A DNA stretch of 64,000 nucleotides from an uncultured Bacteroidales bacterium (lineage in GTDB: Bacteria > Bacteroidota > Bacteroidia > Bacteroidales > Paludibacteraceae). The position numbers were made by a program, and so were the translations under genes. Location of the stretch: the NCBI GenBank assembly GCA_900542355.1, contig UQNE01000008.1:48521-112520 (forward strand), given 5' to 3'. Under the pieces are notes generated by a model. It was not told where the DNA came from and did not search any database. It worked only from the letters and a program-made list of their open reading frames with translations. The stretch's first letter is position 1. Each line of letters opens with the position of its first letter. This document shows positions 61,526-64,000 of this stretch, piece by piece.

Positions 61526-62266
61526 ATGTTACTTTCTGGAAAAACGGCTATCATCACCGGTGCTGCACGCGGTATCGGCCGACAGATTGCACTCCTCTTT
61601 GCCAAAGAAGGGTGCAACATCGCTATCACCTATATCGTCAGCACCGAACCCGCACAAGAGGTCTGCGAGCAGGCACAAGCCATGGGCGTCAAAGCCAAAG
61701 CGTACCTGAGCGATGCGGCCGATTTTGAGGCAGCACACCAAGTAGTCGAGCAGGTTCTCGCCGACTTTGGTCGTATCGACATCATGGTCAACAATGCGGG
61801 CATCACGCATGATACACTCCTTATGCGTATGACCGAGCAACAATGGGACGATGTCTTGCGCATCAATCTCAAATCGGCGTTCAATTTTACCCATGCCGTT
61901 ACGCCTGTCATGCTCCGCCAACGCAGTGGCTCAATCATCTCCATGTCTTCAGTGGTCGGACTTAACGGCAACGCCGGACAAGCCAACTATGCCGCCTCCA
62001 AAGCAGGTATTGTGGCACTGATGAAATCTACAGCCAAGGAGTTGGGTAGCCGTGGCATTCGTGCCAATGCTATCGCACCGGGATTCATCCTCACCGATAT
62101 GACGGCGGCTCTGCCCGAGGAGACTCTCAAGCAGTTCGTCAGCCTCATTCCTATGCACCGTGGCGGACAACCGGAAGAGGTCGCCAAAGTGGCACTATTC
62201 CTTGCCTCCGACCTCTCTTCCTATGTCTCCGGGCAAGTCATACAAGTCAATGGCGCCATGGGATAG
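61526..62266 (+). CDS. fabG: 3-oxoacyl-ACP reductase FabG
   Basis: A 246-residue short-chain dehydrogenase: nucleotide motif TGAARGIG (11-18), NNAG, catalytic Ser142, Tyr155 and Lys159 (S-x12-YAASK) and the FabG end PEEVAKVALFLASDLSSYVSGQ-type segment with VNGAMG. It reduces 3-oxoacyl-ACP with NADPH in fatty acid synthesis. Start MLLSGKTAIITG at 61526 is preferred to an earlier in-frame ATG that gives an atypical extension. Confidence 0.95.
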   Translation: MLLSGKTAIITGAARGIGRQIALLFAKEGCNIAITYIVSTEPAQEVCEQAQAMGVKAKAYLSDAADFEAAHQVVEQVLADFGRIDIMVNNAGITHDTLLMRMTEQQWDDVLRINLKSAFNFTHAVTPVMLRQRSGSIISMSSVVGLNGNAGQANYAASKAGIVALMKSTAKELGSRGIRANAIAPGFILTDMTAALPEETLKQFVSLIPMHRGGQPEEVAKVALFLASDLSSYVSGQVIQVNGAMG

Positions 62267-62390
62267 CATCAATGGCATCATAGGATAGGGGAAATATAGC
62301 AGATAGATTCGGATAGATAGAAGGCTTTGGATGATTAAGGATATTAGATAAGTTAAGTTACTCGCCAAGCAGATAGATTAGAATAGAAGG

Positions 62391-62486
62391 GAGGGTAGGT
62401 AGGGTAGGTAAAATCCCTACATATACCCGTGTGCGCGTGCGGGTGTGTAAGTTTATAAGTTATCTACCCATCCTACCCATCTACCC
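62391..62486. repeat. Hairpin element 1 with GGTA tandem arms
   Basis: Left arm of GGGTAGGTA-type units (62391-62410), core ACATATACCCGTGTGCGCG to GTGTGTA (62419-62449), right arm of TACCCATCC-type units (62465-62486). Arms are inverted and imperfect. Confidence 0.75.
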
Positions 62487-62515
62487 GCCTCGCAGGTCAT
62501 CCATCCCTTTCCCCG

Positions 62516-62626
62516 CTTTCCCTCTCCTCCCTTCTTTCTTTTTTTCCTTCCCTTCCCTTCCCCCCCACACACACCACACACCATACACTACCATACACCA
62601 CACCCACACACATTTATTTCTTTTTC
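62516..62626 (+). other. 111-base G-free strand
   Basis: No G on the plus strand over 111 bases: a polypyrimidine tract followed by a CA-rich tract. No gene. Confidence 0.85.
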
Positions 62627-62648
62627 GCTTTCGCTGCTCTATGCTTAT

Positions 62649-62745
62649 ACCCGCGAAGTGTTCTCATTGTCTTATACTTGCGAAGTGTCCTCGTTGTTTT
62701 ATACCCGCAAAGCGTTCTCGTTGTGGGCTTGCCAAGCCCACAGCC
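62649..62745. repeat. REP-like element with 27-bp tandem units
   Basis: Three 27-bp units (GCGAAGTGTCCTCGTTGT type), the last joined to the GGGCTTGCCAAGCCC hairpin also seen at 7330 and 47370. Confidence 0.8.
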
Positions 62746-62919
62746 TTTCCACTGTATAACCATAGTTGAGTGTGCTGCGATACACATTGTATACAGTATT
62801 TATTTTGTATTGTAGTGTGGCGCAGTGTTTCGTTCCGTATGTGCCATTTCCTTCCTAACCAAAATGTCAGCAAATCCTCCACAAAAGCCCCCAAAATGTC
62901 AAATAACCCTTGTCGCGCC

Positions 62920-62962
62920 TCCGTCGAGTTCTTGTCGAAACCTCATCGAAACCTAACGCCGA
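62920..62962 (+). repeat. TCGARACCTAA dimer
   Basis: TCGAAACCTCA-TCGAAACCTAA preceded by a partial GTCGAGTTCTTG unit; flanked by CCAAAATGTCA boxes at about 62868 and 62890. Confidence 0.65.
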
Positions 62963-63162
62963 AAACGCCATTGTCAAAATGTAACTGATCATCTGTACCT
63001 CTCTATCAAAATGTAATATCGCTTTGTTCTTCAAAACAATTTCTTTTTTCATTACAGCCGCCTTGCCCGCCCAAACATTCTCCATTTCCAGCCTGCAATT
63101 TGACTTTTATGCCTCTATTTTCCCTTAAGCAAGTGCCCCAAAACATTTTCCTTTCTATCCCC

Positions 63163-63268
63163 GAGCAAGTAGAGCAGGTAGAGCAAGTAAAATTGCAAAA
63201 CATATACACCCACGCGTGCGTATGCGTGTGTATGTAAAAAGTACTTGCTCAACTTGCTCAACTTACTC
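63163..63268. repeat. Hairpin element 2 with GAGCAAGTA tandem arms
   Basis: Left arm three 9-bp units GAGCAAGTA (63163-63189), core ACATATACACCCACGCGTGC to GTGTGTATGT (63200-63235), right arm three inverted units (63242-63268); arms pair at 23 of 27 positions. Confidence 0.88.
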
Positions 63269-63374
63269 TTGTCAATTTCTCCATTCTCTCCATTCGTAAT
63301 AAATACTGAGTCCCATCTTTGGAGGGTTGGAGGGCTTGGTGAGGTTCTTGTGATCTGCATGGAGTCCCCCCCTA

Positions 63375-63480
63375 CCATGCAAACACTAATTTGGTTTTTG
63401 GAAATTATAGCCTAAGTTATTCGTTGTTTTTGGATTATTCTTGAATGCATTATTGAGTGTTTTTGTGGATATTATGCATC
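63375..63480. repeat. ~300-bp intergenic element, copy D (diverged fragment)
   Basis: CATGCAAACACTAATTTGGT, TTGGAAATTA, TTCTTGAATGCATTATTGA and GTGTTTTTGTGGA landmarks follow the order of the second half of copies A-C. Confidence 0.7.
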
Positions 63481-63697
63481 CTACTCCACTGAGGTCGGGG
63501 ACTTGGGGGAATCTTTAATGGCATTTTAATGGGTTTAATGGAGCCCACCCCAAAAAGTGCAGTGAAAAATTACATGTTCAATTACATGGCAATTAATGTT
63601 CTCAAGTTTTTCCGAAAAGTTGTGGAAAACGCCCGAAAAAATCGTCTATTGAGAATCAGCGAGTTACGAAGAAAGTTCAAAAAAAAGTGCGTAAGAT

Positions 63698-63728
63698 TTG
63701 GTCAGTTCAAAAAAAAGCAGTAATTTTG
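63698..63728 (+). promoter_or_regulatory. rRNA operon promoter
   Basis: TTG (63698-63700), 20 bases, TAATTTTG (63721-63728) and CACCCG. The same flanks AAAAAAGCAGTA and GCACCCG occur at tRNA-Lys. Confidence 0.85.
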
Positions 63729-63734
63729 CACCCG

Positions 63735-63954
63735 CTTTCGAGAAAGACAGTGGTTCTCTCGGTGGAAGCACAATGGTCTTTGAAAGATTGTCAATCAACA
63801 AGATGTAGTACAAGCGAGTACGAAAAGTACTCAGGGAAACAGCGATGCAAAGTCATTATGCATTATGCATTATGAATTATGCATTGTAGATAAGTTCCCG
63901 TCAAGCAGTACAATAGATTTAGAGTGTTCTGGACTAGGAAGATAATTTTTTATT
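63735..63954 (+). other. rRNA leader
   Basis: Leader of about 220 bases before 16S. It has GGTCTTTGAAAGATTG, an AAGTACTCAGGGAAACAGC region and a run of TGCATTATGCATTATGCATT at 63856-63886. Expected processing and antitermination signals cannot be assigned with certainty. Confidence 0.6.
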
Positions 63955-64000
63955 ACAACGAAGAGTTTGATCCTGGCTCAGGATGAACGCTAGCGACAGG
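63955..64000 (+). rRNA. rrs: 16S ribosomal RNA, 5' end
   Basis: AAGAGTTTGATCCTGGCTCA followed by GGATGAACGCTAGCGACAGG is the universal 16S start; GCTAGCGACAGG is of Bacteroidales type. Cut by the window end. Confidence 0.97.

Noticed and set aside
62431..62769. Possible 112-codon gene in the region before the rRNA operon
   Set aside because: Translation is low-complexity from pyrimidine and CA tracts and crosses several repeats; not a protein.

Overview
The window is a stretch of a Bacteroidales (Bacteroidota) chromosome. Evidence: nearly every promoter fits the phylum's TTG-N20-TAnnTTTG consensus, Shine-Dalgarno sequences are mostly weak, and the gene content is typical of the order: an Na+-NQR operon, a MurF-Alr fusion, rpmB-rpmG-DUF4295, class III fructose bisphosphatase, S9B dipeptidyl peptidase, DUF4857 and DUF6377 proteins, an EF-G2 paralogue and short C-terminal sorting-like tails on secreted proteins. 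The right end enters a 16S rRNA gene of Bacteroidales type. I cannot fix the genus. No phage, integrase, transposase or CRISPR array was seen.

Layout. 1-7.1 kb: TPM-domain protein (5' cut), lemA, hflX, pyrG, hpt, phosphohexomutase. 7.7-12.6 kb (minus): FucP/GluP-type sugar transporter, DPP IV, secreted hypothetical. 12.8-20.5 kb: nqrABCDE, then an AT-rich astacin-like lipoprotein protease and a small lipoprotein, then nqrF. 21.1-25.3 kb: rpmB-rpmG-DUF4295, an odd short MurF-Alr fusion, an ABC ATPase and a GldF-like permease. 25.5-28.0 kb: metallophosphoesterase, candidate small RNA, TrmN6-like methyltransferase and a CcdA-like membrane protein. 28-37 kb: histidine kinase, gdhA, ABC transporter plus DUF4857, HNH protein, rmuC. 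37.4-43.6 kb: candidate attenuator RNA and an RND efflux operon whose pump gene is frameshifted. 43.6-50.4 kb (minus): FGE-like lipid/secreted protein, fbp, a frameshifted GLUG-repeat surface protein. 50.7-54.1 kb: tRNA-Lys, GNAT acetyltransferase, fusA2. 54.8-57.2 kb (minus): DUF6377 regulator, nadC. 58.1-62.3 kb: outer-membrane barrel, TPR protein, lptC, fabG. 62.3-64 kb: a long repeat-rich non-coding stretch, the rRNA promoter, leader and the first bases of 16S.

The most unusual features are (i) an NqrC subunit with an N-terminal rubredoxin-like zinc/iron knuckle, (ii) a protease/lipoprotein pair inserted between nqrE and nqrF, (iii) a MurF-Alr fusion whose MurF half has lost its C-terminal domain, (iv) two promoter-to-terminator RNA candidates and (v) an unusually rich set of dispersed intergenic repeats, several with a clear positional rule (14-bp repeats in 5' leaders, TCGARACCTAA dimers downstream of genes, CTAG clusters at convergent gene ends, a ~300-bp element flanking nadC, and two hairpin elements sharing a core but with different tandem-repeat arms). 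All coordinates, motifs and hairpins were read by eye; family assignments rest on motif recognition, not on database searches.
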